A stretch of DNA of 42,428 nucleotides from Alphaproteobacteria bacterium (GTDB taxonomy: Bacteria; Pseudomonadota; Alphaproteobacteria; Micavibrionales; Micavibrionaceae): the NCBI GenBank assembly GCA_018063145.1, contig JAGOQV010000003.1:1-42428 (forward strand), written 5' to 3'. A model generated the notes under the pieces. That model made no database searches and was not told the origin of the DNA. It saw nothing but the letters and a program-made list of their open reading frames with translations. A program made the position numbers and the translations under genes. The stretch's first letter is position 1. The number at the start of each line of letters is the position of its first letter. Positions 16,301 to 24,863 of this stretch are shown one piece after another.

Positions 16301-16772
16301 CAGAGAAAATCCGTTTCAAATCTTGGGTGAGACGGTCAGCCTCTTCTAAGCGGTTGTGCAGAACCGCTTGACCAACAGGCCCCTTTACGCCACCCGAAAG
16401 ACAAATAAGTCCGGCATGATGTGTCTCTAAATCTTCCCAGCTTATCTTAGGCTTCGAAAGTCCGTCAGATGTCAGATAGGATTGACTGATAAGAACTGAG
16501 AGATTCAAATAACCTTCTGCGGATTGAACCAGCAATACCAACTGATGCTCTTCAGAGCCAATAAGGATTTGAGCTCCCAAAATAGGCTGTAACCCCGCCT
16601 TGGCGGCTTCTAAAGAAAACTCCATGGCTCCGAACAGATTTCCCGTATCGGTCATGGCAAGAGCCGGCATTTTCATTGCCCGCGCTTTTTTTACCAAGGT
16701 TTTAACGGGAATCGCACCCTCGGCCAAGGAATACGCCGAATGGGTGTGAAGGTGAATGAATTCGGCTCCCAT
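13338..16772 (-). CDS. dnaE: DNA polymerase III subunit alpha
   Basis: Replicative polymerase catalytic subunit of 1144 residues, normal DnaE1 size. The N-terminal PHP domain starts [19 protein letters not shown]. The palm domain has [14 protein letters not shown] and [16 protein letters not shown], with the catalytic Asp residues. [19 protein letters not shown] and [33 protein letters not shown] are also diagnostic. A helix-hairpin-helix region precedes an OB domain ([24 protein letters not shown]), and the C-terminal tau-binding region is present. The frame starts 1 bp after the lolD stop, so it is part of the lolC-lolD-dnaE transcript. Confidence 0.98.
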   Translation of the reverse strand: [1144 protein letters not shown]

Positions 16773-16773
16773 A

Positions 16774-17454
16774 TCAGTAAGCCCTGAGCTGTCCTTGTTT
16801 CATTTCAAGGATGCGGTCCATACGGCTTGCCAATTCCATGTTGTGGGTAGCAATCACCGCGCCAATCCCCGCCGAGCGGACACGATCAATCAAGAGATCA
16901 AAAACATCTCCCGAGGTTTTTGGATCAAGGTTTCCGGTTGGCTCATCCGCCAAGAGCAATTTAGCTTCATTGGCGAGTGACCGTGCAATAGCAACTCGCT
17001 GCTGCTCTCCACCAGATAACCGCCCGGGCCGATGAGTAAGACGGTGGCCAAGCCCCATTGTGGTTAGTAAAGCAGTAGCTCTCTCCTTAGCTTCTGACTT
17101 TGAGGCCCCTTTGATAATTTGCGGCAACATGACGTTTTCAAGAGCCGAAAATTCTGGCTGCAAAAAGTGGAACTGGTACACAAAGCCAACGTAATGACGG
17201 CGCAACAAGGTTCTGTCTTCGTCACCAAGCGAAGAAACATCCCGTCCGGCCATTTCAATTTTCCCAGATGTCGGCTGGTCAAGCAAACCGATAAGCTGGA
17301 GCAATGTTGACTTCCCTGCCCCTGAAGGCCCCACCAACGCAACAATCTCGCCAGCTTTGATTTCAAGGTTAATATCCTTGAAAATTGTTAAATCCTCTTC
17401 GGCTTGGTGATAAACTTTGGCCAGCCCTTCGGCTTTAAGGAGAGTTTTACTCAT
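16774..17454 (-). CDS. lolD: Lipoprotein-releasing ABC transporter ATP-binding protein LolD
   Basis: ATPase of the LolCDE machine that extracts lipoproteins from the inner membrane for transfer to LolA. It is 226 residues from ATG 17454. Motifs are Walker A GPSGAGKST (42-50), Q-loop VYQFHFL, signature LSGGEQQR (146-153), Walker B LLLADEPTGNLD (166-177) and the H-loop ATHN. The LolD-specific YQFHFLQPEFSALENVMLP is clear. The chosen ATG overlaps the end of lolC by 8 bp (ATGAGTAA), a sign of coupling; an upstream start inside lolC is less likely. Confidence 0.95.
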   Translation of the reverse strand: MSKTLLKAEGLAKVYHQAEEDLTIFKDINLEIKAGEIVALVGPSGAGKSTLLQLIGLLDQPTSGKIEMAGRDVSSLGDEDRTLLRRHYVGFVYQFHFLQPEFSALENVMLPQIIKGASKSEAKERATALLTTMGLGHRLTHRPGRLSGGEQQRVAIARSLANEAKLLLADEPTGNLDPKTSGDVFDLLIDRVRSAGIGAVIATHNMELASRMDRILEMKQGQLRAY

Positions 17455-18691
17455 ATCTGAGGGCCTCCACTGGATCAAGACGCGAGGCCCGCCATGCAGG
17501 ATACAATGTTGCCACAGTAGAAATTGCCAAGGCCATCGCCGTCACGCCAAGAACTTCCATCCAATCAATTTCGGCTGGAAGCTTTGAGAGAAAATAAATT
17601 TCCTGCGAGAAAAGCTCAGTCCCCGTCAAGCCCTGCAACCACTGCCGAATAGATTCAATATTCAAAGCAAACGAGATTCCCAAGACTGCCCCCGCAGCGG
17701 TTCCGGCCATTCCCACACTTGCACCCGTTAGAATAAAAATTTTTAGAATGCTTGATCTGTAAGCTCCCATTGTTCTCATGATAGCAATGTCGCGGCCTTT
17801 ATCCTTCACCAACATCATCATGCTCGAGATAATGTTAAACGCGGCCACAATGATAATCAGCGTCAAAATCAGGAACATAACATTCCGCTCGACCTGAATA
17901 GCTGTGAAGAAACTAGAATTGGAATCGCGCCAATCGTAAACGCCCGCCTGTCCTTTGGTAACCACGGACAAAGCCCCTTTGATCTGATCTACCTTGGCGG
18001 GATTGCTGCTGATAACCTCTAGCATACTCACAGTATTGGGGGCGTATTGAAAAAATCGCTGCGCACTATCAAGTGGCATGAAAACAAAACCATTATTGTA
18101 TTCATACATCCCCACATCAAAAATCATGGCAATGGTATATTGCAAAGTCCGAGGAATAGTCCCAAATGGACTTGCCCGCCCTTTGGGCGCCATCAACGTC
18201 AAGCTGTCTCCAACTTTCAGACCATACCGATCCGCCATTTTAACCCCAATGGCCACAGTATTATCGTGAAAATCCTTGATGTTACCTTGTTTAATCGAGG
18301 TAGAAAGAATGGGTTTGGTTTCCATGTACTGCGCCGTAAACCCGCGTACCACCGCACCGGAAGACGCGCCCTCTACGGTTACCAAAGCCTGACTTTCCAC
18401 AACAGGCGCGACAGAAACAACTCCATCAACTTGTGCTATTTTATCCGCCAGCTCTTCATAGCCAACAAGCGGCCCGCCCTGAACATAGACATTCAAATGT
18501 CCGTTAAGGCCAAGAATGCGCCCAATCAATTCCGAACGAAATCCGTTCATCACCGACATGACGATAATCAAGGTTGCCACGCCCAGCATAATTCCCAAAA
18601 AGGAAAACGCCGCAATGAAAGAGACAAAGCCCTCTACCTTGCGTGCCCGCAAGTACCGAAAAGCCACCATGGTTTCAAACGCTGAAAACAT
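17447..18691 (-). CDS. lolC: Lipoprotein-releasing system permease LolC/LolE family
   Basis: Inner-membrane permease of 414 residues. It has one N-terminal membrane helix (FVSFIAAFSFLGIMLGVATLIIVMSVMNGF), a large periplasmic domain of roughly 200 residues, and three C-terminal helices (VMFLILTLIIIVAAFNIISSMMMLV, GASVGMAGTAAGAVLGISFAL, VLGVTAMALAISTVATLYPAW; about 270-410). These follow the MacB/LolC layout. The ending RASRLDPVEALRYE is diagnostic. Only one permease gene is present, so it probably acts as a homodimer (LolF-like), as in other Alphaproteobacteria. It lies 2 bp after proS and overlaps lolD. Confidence 0.94.
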   Translation of the reverse strand: MFSAFETMVAFRYLRARKVEGFVSFIAAFSFLGIMLGVATLIIVMSVMNGFRSELIGRILGLNGHLNVYVQGGPLVGYEELADKIAQVDGVVSVAPVVESQALVTVEGASSGAVVRGFTAQYMETKPILSTSIKQGNIKDFHDNTVAIGVKMADRYGLKVGDSLTLMAPKGRASPFGTIPRTLQYTIAMIFDVGMYEYNNGFVFMPLDSAQRFFQYAPNTVSMLEVISSNPAKVDQIKGALSVVTKGQAGVYDWRDSNSSFFTAIQVERNVMFLILTLIIIVAAFNIISSMMMLVKDKGRDIAIMRTMGAYRSSILKIFILTGASVGMAGTAAGAVLGISFALNIESIRQWLQGLTGTELFSQEIYFLSKLPAEIDWMEVLGVTAMALAISTVATLYPAWRASRLDPVEALRYE

Positions 18692-18693
18692 TC

Positions 18694-20175
18694 TTAGTAC
18701 GATTTTCCAATCAGGACTTTTTGCCCCTCATCTTCAAACGGCAAACACCGAGAAGAGAGAGAGTTATCTTTTTTGACGGCTTCATAAGACTGGTCTTGCA
18801 ACAAAGCCACCGGAGCTTTCACGTAGCCTTGCGGCCCCGATGTGTAGAACTCCTTGATCTCAGCAACGGTTTTTACGTCTTGAACTCTGGAACGAGAAGC
18901 GTCAAAGGCCCGCTTGTAAAGAGTTTGATGAATGTCTTCGAGAACAGAAGAAACTTGCCCCACAAATTCGTCAATAGTAACCGTCTTCTTAGAGTCACGG
19001 CCAAGATCGCGCCGCACGAAGGTCAGGCTGTTTGCCTCCATCTCTCTTGCCCCAATCTCAACGCGAAGAGGAACCCCACGTTTGATGGCTCCCCACATCT
19101 TATCAGGAGCCCTCGCATCCGAAGAATCAACATGAACACGAACCCCCTTCTCTTTGAGCTGAGCAGCCACTTTTGCTGCAAACTCAATAAGAGCCCCTGC
19201 CCCGCTTTCATCCTTCACAATCGGAATAATCACAACCTGTTGCGGAGCCAGTTTTGGTGGCAAAACCAACCCATCGTCATCACTGTGGGTCATGATAAGC
19301 CCCCCCATTGAGCGCGTTGAAAGCCCCCATGAGGTTGTCCATGCATGATGCTCTTGACCATCGCGGCCCTGAAATTTGATCCCACAGGAGTGCGCAAAAT
19401 TTTGTCCCAAGAAATGCGAGGTGCAGGCTTGTAACGCTTTTCCATCTTGCATCATGGCTTCGACTGTATAACTGCGCAAAGCCCCGGGAAATCTTTCATC
19501 TGCCGTTTTTTCACCCGTGAAGCCCGGAATGGCAAAAAACTCTTCGTAAAGAGAGTTATAAACATCCAGCATTTTCCGCGCATCTTTTTCAGCCTCAACA
19601 GCAGTTTCAAAGGCGTTATGCCCTTCCTGCCAAAGGAATTCAGACGTGCGCAGGAAAAGACGTGTCCGCATTTCCCACCGCATGACATTGCACCACTGAT
19701 TAAGTAGCAAAGGCAAGTCACGATAGGACTGAATCCAGTTGGACATGGAATCGCCGATGATCGTTTCCGATGTTGGACGAATAATCAGGGGTTCTTCCAA
19801 TTCGGAATCTGCCGCTGGAACAAGCCCACCATCTTTTCCTTTCTCAAGGCGATGGTGCGTAACGATGGCACATTCTTTGGCAAAACCATCAACGTGTTCG
19901 GCTTCCCGACTGATAAAACTAAGAGGAATCAGCAAAGGAAAATAGGCGTTTTGAACTCCTTCGGCCTTGATCTTGTCATCAAGGGCCCGTTGGATATATT
20001 CCCAAATGGCATAGCCGTAGGGTTTAATAACCATACATCCCCGTACAGGTGAGTTTTCCGCAAGCCCCGCAGCCTTTATGACTTCCTGATACCAGTCAGG
20101 AAAGTTTTCGCTGCGCGTTGGAGAAATCGCTGTTTTAGGGGCAGCAACTTTGGCTGCTTGTGCCGATTGAGACAT
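18694..20175 (-). CDS. proS: Prolyl-tRNA synthetase, eukaryote/archaeal-like (ProS type 3)
   Basis: Charges tRNA-Pro with proline. The protein has 493 residues, class II aaRS. It lacks the bacterial YbaK-type editing insertion. It has the type 3 layout: a start with NFPDWYQEVIKAAGLAENSPVRGCMVIKPYG, motif 2 around RWEMRTRLFLRTSEFLWQEGH, TSWGLSTRSMGGLIMTHSDDDGLVLPP (motif 3), an anticodon-binding domain, and a C-terminal extension ending in Tyr (VLIGKSY). Type 3 enzymes occur in archaea, eukaryotes and scattered bacteria, whereas most Alphaproteobacteria carry a short bacterial-type ProS of about 440 residues. It occupies the standard ProS position before lolC, so replacement in place is possible. 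Confidence 0.93.
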   Translation of the reverse strand: MSQSAQAAKVAAPKTAISPTRSENFPDWYQEVIKAAGLAENSPVRGCMVIKPYGYAIWEYIQRALDDKIKAEGVQNAYFPLLIPLSFISREAEHVDGFAKECAIVTHHRLEKGKDGGLVPAADSELEEPLIIRPTSETIIGDSMSNWIQSYRDLPLLLNQWCNVMRWEMRTRLFLRTSEFLWQEGHNAFETAVEAEKDARKMLDVYNSLYEEFFAIPGFTGEKTADERFPGALRSYTVEAMMQDGKALQACTSHFLGQNFAHSCGIKFQGRDGQEHHAWTTSWGLSTRSMGGLIMTHSDDDGLVLPPKLAPQQVVIIPIVKDESGAGALIEFAAKVAAQLKEKGVRVHVDSSDARAPDKMWGAIKRGVPLRVEIGAREMEANSLTFVRRDLGRDSKKTVTIDEFVGQVSSVLEDIHQTLYKRAFDASRSRVQDVKTVAEIKEFYTSGPQGYVKAPVALLQDQSYEAVKKDNSLSSRCLPFEDEGQKVLIGKSY

Positions 20176-20192
20176 TTTTTCGCTTACCTGTG

Positions 20193-20843
20193 TTAACGCG
20201 AGACGTTGACCGTTTTTCGTGGAATATCAAACGATGATTTTGGAGGTTTCGGGCTTTCCGTCATGGACGGAGCCACAGCCCCGGGAATAGGAACATCTGG
20301 AGAAATCAAGGTATTTTCAGGCGCAGGAGCCGTCAAGGTCGGAGCCGTATCCCCCATTGTCGGTTGGTCTGCAGGATCAAGCGGAGCAGGCGCGGGAATA
20401 ATTGCCTCAGGATGAGACGGGCCTTTGCCTGCACAAAGCGTGGTAACCTTCGGTGTCAAATCTTGGCCGTTATATTCAACCTTGCCGCTTTTGTACAAAC
20501 GCAAATTTCCGACAACGCCCTTCATCTCGGCCCCCTCTGGAAGAGGTTGGCTAAGTTTTTCGGCCAAATTCACAGTCAAGGGAACTTCTATATAATCTGG
20601 CACAGCAATCGCCGGACTCGCCACAGCAGCAGGCAAATCTGCCGGAGCAACAGGCTTCCCGTTTACATCCACCCCGGGGGTATAAGCTGCCCCTGCGCCA
20701 TTGTGAGCAACATATAATTGTCCGCACAGCATATTCTCAACAGCGATTGATCCGCTCTGACCATCGGTTGGGTCCTTCGCCTGAGCCACGCCGGACACAA
20801 GAGCCAATCCACAAACCGCTAAAAATAATTTTGAAAAGCGCAT
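20193..20843 (-). CDS. Exported Pro/Ala-rich protein of unknown function
   Basis: A 216-residue protein with a clear signal peptide (MRFSKLFLAVCGLALVSGVAQA, cleavage after AQA). ATG 20843 is chosen because GGAG lies 8-11 bases upstream, although the frame runs further upstream. The mature part opens with KDPTDGQSGSIAVENMLCGQLYVAHNG and contains a compact region with two Cys (ENMLCGQL and TTLCAGKG) that may pair. The C-terminal 70 residues are Pro/Ala-rich and look disordered. No known domain is recognised. It lies between rnj and proS on the same strand, a slot often filled by small, poorly conserved genes. Confidence 0.7.
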   Translation of the reverse strand: MRFSKLFLAVCGLALVSGVAQAKDPTDGQSGSIAVENMLCGQLYVAHNGAGAAYTPGVDVNGKPVAPADLPAAVASPAIAVPDYIEVPLTVNLAEKLSQPLPEGAEMKGVVGNLRLYKSGKVEYNGQDLTPKVTTLCAGKGPSHPEAIIPAPAPLDPADQPTMGDTAPTLTAPAPENTLISPDVPIPGAVAPSMTESPKPPKSSFDIPRKTVNVSR

Positions 20844-20917
20844 TTTATCTATCTCCATCAGGTTACACTTCAACTTATGACATACAGGCCGTTCCGTCCA
20901 CAAAGATAAGAGTTAAT

Positions 20918-22600
20918 CTAAACTCTTATCAAATGGACAGAAACCTTTGGTTTGAAACCAAAAATCTGGTTTAAGAGGCGACGGACAGCCACGCGAACAT
21001 CTTCTTCAATACGAGCTGTATCGTTGACCCCCTCCTCTTTCAGGTCGAGCAAGGTGTCCTCAATCTCCTGACGAACATCGCCGACAATATCCAACTCCCC
21101 TGCGTCATCCTCATCAATTAACCCCATCAAGGTAACGCTTGGGTCCATCAACAAATCCCCGCGAGGAGACAAAGCCACAGTAACATGAGCCGCGCCCGTA
21201 AACTGAAGCTTCCGGCGTTCAGAAAGCCCCCGATGGTCCGCACGCACAATGCGTTGAGGCTCTACCGCAAGCAATCCGGTTTTAACATGGTCCACCACTG
21301 CCGGTGTATCGGGAGCCAAACGAATAACCGCCCCGTTATTCGGAACGATTGTTTGTTTAATACCAATTGACGTGGCCAAAGCAGCCTGCGCATCAAGCAT
21401 CAGTCGCTCCCCATGAACAGGGATAACCACTTGAGGCCGCAACCAGTTAATCATATCCGTCACTTCATCCCGATAAGGGTGACCCGATATATGAATTTTA
21501 TATGTCACGCTTTCTGGATCAATCACAGTAACCTTCGAGGCACTCAGATTATTTTTAACCACATTGATGTCTTTTTCATTCCCGGGGATTGCCCGCGAGG
21601 AAAAAACAACCGTATCGCCGCTTCCCAATTTCAAACCCGGCCATTCCCCTCTGGCAATTCTTGGCAGAGCGGCAAGAGCCTCCCCTTGCGAACCCGTTAC
21701 AATATAGGTCACGCGATCAGGAGAAAGCATATCCAAATCTTCCACAGCAACAAATTCGGGAACATCACGCAGCATCCCACATGATCTTGCCGAGGCTACC
21801 ATCCGGTGCAAAGACCTCCCCAGCAAACAGACTTTCCGCCCCGCCTTCTTTGCCGCCAAAGAAATGCTGTGAATTCTGCCCACATTCGAAGCAAAAATTG
21901 TAATGGCCACCCGTCCTTTAATTTCTGAAAACAATTGTTCCAGACCCGCCTGAACCGTTGTCTCACTGCCCCCTCGCCCGGGAACCAAACAGTTTGTAGA
22001 ATCTCCGATATACGCCAAGACCCCACGCGCCCCAACAGATTTGAAAGCCTCCTCATCGGTGGGACGGCCAATCACAGGGGTTGGGTCACGGTTCCAGTCT
22101 CCGCTGTGAACCACTGTTCCATATTTTGTTTCAATCGCCGTTGAAACCGCCTGTGGAATCGAATGAGAGACATTCAGAAACTGAAGTTTGAAAGGGTCGA
22201 GACTCAGAGTTTGTCCAGATTCAATCTCGATAATTTTAGCCCCCTTGCAATTGGGGAAATCATCAAATTTGGCGCGGAGAACTGCAGCCGTAAATTTCGT
22301 ACAATAAATGGGGCACCGCAAGCGAGGCCAGAGATAGGGAACAGCCCCGACATGATCTTCGTGCGCATGGGTAATAACCAAGGCAACCAGATCATCCCGC
22401 CGATCTTCGATAAAATTTGGGTCTGGCAAAAGAATATCAACATTGGGGAAACGATGGTCGGCAAAGCCTATCCCACAGTCAAAGGCAATCCATTTTCCAT
22501 CGCAAGCATAGAGGTTGAAATTCACCCCAAACTGCTCGCTTCCCCCCAAAGGGACAAAATAAAAACCGGACTGAAAATTAGATTGATCTGTATGCGTCAT
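20918..22600 (-). CDS. rnj: Ribonuclease J
   Basis: Metallo-beta-lactamase/beta-CASP ribonuclease of 560 residues, with 5'-3' exo- and endonuclease roles in RNA decay and rRNA maturation. Zinc-site motif HAHEDHVGA is at 78-86. The beta-CASP portion includes GDSTNCLVPGRGGSE, FASNVGRIHSI, VTGSQGEALAALPRIARG, FSSRAIPGNEK and HISGHPYRDEV, then PVHGERLMLDAQAALA. The C-terminal region (about 440-560) is the usual RNase J dimer domain. It sits in the conserved nuoN-birA-rnj neighbourhood. The coaX gene that commonly lies between birA and rnj in other Alphaproteobacteria is missing here. Confidence 0.95.
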   Translation of the reverse strand: MTHTDQSNFQSGFYFVPLGGSEQFGVNFNLYACDGKWIAFDCGIGFADHRFPNVDILLPDPNFIEDRRDDLVALVITHAHEDHVGAVPYLWPRLRCPIYCTKFTAAVLRAKFDDFPNCKGAKIIEIESGQTLSLDPFKLQFLNVSHSIPQAVSTAIETKYGTVVHSGDWNRDPTPVIGRPTDEEAFKSVGARGVLAYIGDSTNCLVPGRGGSETTVQAGLEQLFSEIKGRVAITIFASNVGRIHSISLAAKKAGRKVCLLGRSLHRMVASARSCGMLRDVPEFVAVEDLDMLSPDRVTYIVTGSQGEALAALPRIARGEWPGLKLGSGDTVVFSSRAIPGNEKDINVVKNNLSASKVTVIDPESVTYKIHISGHPYRDEVTDMINWLRPQVVIPVHGERLMLDAQAALATSIGIKQTIVPNNGAVIRLAPDTPAVVDHVKTGLLAVEPQRIVRADHRGLSERRKLQFTGAAHVTVALSPRGDLLMDPSVTLMGLIDEDDAGELDIVGDVRQEIEDTLLDLKEEGVNDTARIEEDVRVAVRRLLNQIFGFKPKVSVHLIRV

Positions 22601-22641
22601 GATGGAATGAGCTTATTGGTTTTTGAGAGTAAGGTAAATGC

Positions 22642-23397
22642 TCAACCGCCATCTTTCATGCCTTCAGGGAAAAAAACCTCTCCAGAGCGTATCACCCGCA
22701 CGCCTTTTTGTCCTTCTATACGAATGCGCAGCGCGCCATCATTCTCTAACCCCTCAAAAATTCCCTCAAAACATTCATGGGGAAGCCGCACCCTGATTTT
22801 CTCGCCAAGCCCTTTGGCGCGAAAAAGCCAATCTGCACGCAAAGCAGAAAACCCTTCGGTTTCCATCTTGTTCATTTGATGGGAGAGAGATACCAAAAAC
22901 CTTTCCAGAAAATCTTCCGGCAAAGGCGGATGGGGCAGAAAATCGCGCAAGGAAATTGCCCCGTCTGGAGCCTCCGCCAGATTAACCCCCACCCCTATCA
23001 CGAGGAGCTTTGCCACGCCCTCCGCATCGCTTTCGCTTTCAATCAGAATCCCCGCCACTTTTTTTGAGTTCAGCAGAACATCATTTGGCCATTTGTGTTC
23101 GATCTTACAATTTTCGGGCAGATATTCTTCCAACACATCGGACAACGCCACAGCAGCCAAAAAAGAAAACTGCCCTGCCTGATTGAGAGGCATATCAGGA
23201 CGCACAGCAAAAGAGCCAAAAAAATTTCCGTTAAGGCCAACCCAAACATTTCCCAATCGCCCACGACCAGAAACTTGCCGCTTGGTCACAACCACAAGAG
23301 GAATAAGGTCAGGAGAATCTCGAGCCAGATCAAACGCCTTATCCTGCGTGCTAGGAAGCTCTTCGAAAAAATGACGGGTCCACTTGCTGTGATCCAT
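22642..23397 (-). CDS. birA: Biotin--[acetyl-CoA-carboxylase] ligase
   Basis: Attaches biotin to the AccB carrier. It is 251 residues and lacks the N-terminal helix-turn-helix found in E. coli BirA, so it is the monofunctional class that does not act as a repressor. The ligand loop GRGRLGNVWVG is at 44-54, KWPNDVLLNSKKVAGILIE at 102-120 and VIGVGVNLAEAP follows. A C-terminal SH3-like domain (IFEGLENDGALRIR) closes the protein. It starts 2 bp after the nuoN stop, making it part of the complex I transcript. Confidence 0.93.
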   Translation of the reverse strand: MDHSKWTRHFFEELPSTQDKAFDLARDSPDLIPLVVVTKRQVSGRGRLGNVWVGLNGNFFGSFAVRPDMPLNQAGQFSFLAAVALSDVLEEYLPENCKIEHKWPNDVLLNSKKVAGILIESESDAEGVAKLLVIGVGVNLAEAPDGAISLRDFLPHPPLPEDFLERFLVSLSHQMNKMETEGFSALRADWLFRAKGLGEKIRVRLPHECFEGIFEGLENDGALRIRIEGQKGVRVIRSGEVFFPEGMKDGG

Positions 23398-23399
23398 AC

Positions 23400-24863
23400 T
23401 TACTGAAACAGACTAGCCGCCGCTGCCTGTGCCCGATCAAACAAAGCGTTCGGCATCAAAGTAAAGAGCAAGATAAAGGCGAGTGATGCTGCCGCAACTA
23501 TTTTTCGTGACCACGAACAAGTTTTTTCTAAAGGCAAAACCGGCTCGTCAAAGAACATCACTTTAACCACGCGCAAATAGTAATAGGAAGCCACGACCGA
23601 AGCCAAAACCCCGATCACAGCCACCGCAATATATCCTCCGGCAACAGCTGCCTGAAAAACAAACAACTTGCTGAAAAATCCTGCAAGCGGGGGAATGCCG
23701 CTCATGGAAAACATCAACGCCGCGAGGACGTAGGCGTAGAAAGGAGAAGTTTGCGACAAACCCGCAAAATCCGAAATTGTTTCAAGCGATTGCCCATTGC
23801 GACGAAGCCCCATCAAAACAGCAAAAACTCCCGCCGTCATAACCATGTAAATTGTAAGATAAAGGATGACAGACCCCACTCCTTCGGGAACCCCAGGCAA
23901 AAGCCCAATTAAAGCATAGCCCATATTCGCAATCGAACTATAGGCCAGCAGGCGTTTGAAGTTGGTTTGTGCCACCCCTGCAAAACCTCCCCAAACCATT
24001 GAAGCCACAGCCATAAAGGAAATGATTTGCGTCCATTCCGGCCCTAGAGCTTCAAACGGTCCAAAAAGAAGACGAATGATCAGCCCAAAGGCAGCAACCT
24101 TTGGCACAATCGCAAACAAAGCCGTCACTGGTGTCGGGGCCCCTTGATAGACATCAGGTGTCCACATATGGAAGGGAACGGCCGAAATTTTGAAAGCCAG
24201 CCCTGCCAGAATGAAAACCATACCAACAATCGCCCCGAGTGGAATTTCTTCCGCTGAGCCTAATGTCTGAGCAACGAGGGCATAGCTGGTCGTTCCCGTG
24301 AACCCATAAACCAAGCTAATGCCAAAAAGCAACAATCCGGAAGACAATGCCCCCAGAACAAAATATTTGACCCCTGCTTCAGAGGACAGAACATCATCGC
24401 GCCGAATGGCCGCCAACACATAGAGACACAAAGAAGAAAGTTCCAAAGACACATAAAGAGCCAGAAAATTATTGGCCGAGAGCATGAGCATCATGCCAAT
24501 ACCAGAGAATAAAACCAGAAGCGGGTATTCAAAACGTAGCAAACTATTCTCTCGCAGCCACGAAACAGACAAAAGCAAAGACGCCGAAAGCCCAGAAAGA
24601 ACCAAGACTTTCATCCATCCTGCAAAGCCGTCCATAAGGACCATGCCGCCCAAGGTATCAATCGGAGACCAGTCACTTTGCAAGGTAAAGCCGATGGCCA
24701 CAACAAAAGAAGCCACAACGGCCGAGAGAATAAAATTGAGGCTCGCATTACCGCGAAAAGCCCCAAGAAGCAAAAGAAGCAAGCCCACCCCTGCCAAAAA
24801 CAACTCTGGCTTCAAGGGACTAAGCACCATACCGCTCATCATATCAGGGATATTATTGGTCAT
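23400..24863 (-). CDS. nuoN: NADH-quinone oxidoreductase subunit N
   Basis: Antiporter-like membrane subunit of respiratory complex I, 487 residues with about 14 membrane segments. The proton-translocation core is recognisable by the segment around ILAGLAFKISAVPFHMWTPDVYQGAPTPVTALFA, with its conserved Lys and His residues, and by LLAYSSIANMGYALIGL. The C-terminal FFDEPV and membrane anchor are typical. Its start overlaps the nuoM stop by 11 bp. It is last of the nuoJKLMN group and is followed directly by birA. Confidence 0.97.
   Translation of the reverse strand: MTNNIPDMMSGMVLSPLKPELFLAGVGLLLLLLGAFRGNASLNFILSAVVASFVVAIGFTLQSDWSPIDTLGGMVLMDGFAGWMKVLVLSGLSASLLLSVSWLRENSLLRFEYPLLVLFSGIGMMLMLSANNFLALYVSLELSSLCLYVLAAIRRDDVLSSEAGVKYFVLGALSSGLLLFGISLVYGFTGTTSYALVAQTLGSAEEIPLGAIVGMVFILAGLAFKISAVPFHMWTPDVYQGAPTPVTALFAIVPKVAAFGLIIRLLFGPFEALGPEWTQIISFMAVASMVWGGFAGVAQTNFKRLLAYSSIANMGYALIGLLPGVPEGVGSVILYLTIYMVMTAGVFAVLMGLRRNGQSLETISDFAGLSQTSPFYAYVLAALMFSMSGIPPLAGFFSKLFVFQAAVAGGYIAVAVIGVLASVVASYYYLRVVKVMFFDEPVLPLEKTCSWSRKIVAAASLAFILLFTLMPNALFDRAQAAAASLFQ

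Noticed and set aside
19225..19250. A further match to the repeat-element end (ACCTGTTGC)
   Set aside because: It is a 9-base match inside proS coding sequence with no extension of the similarity; chance.
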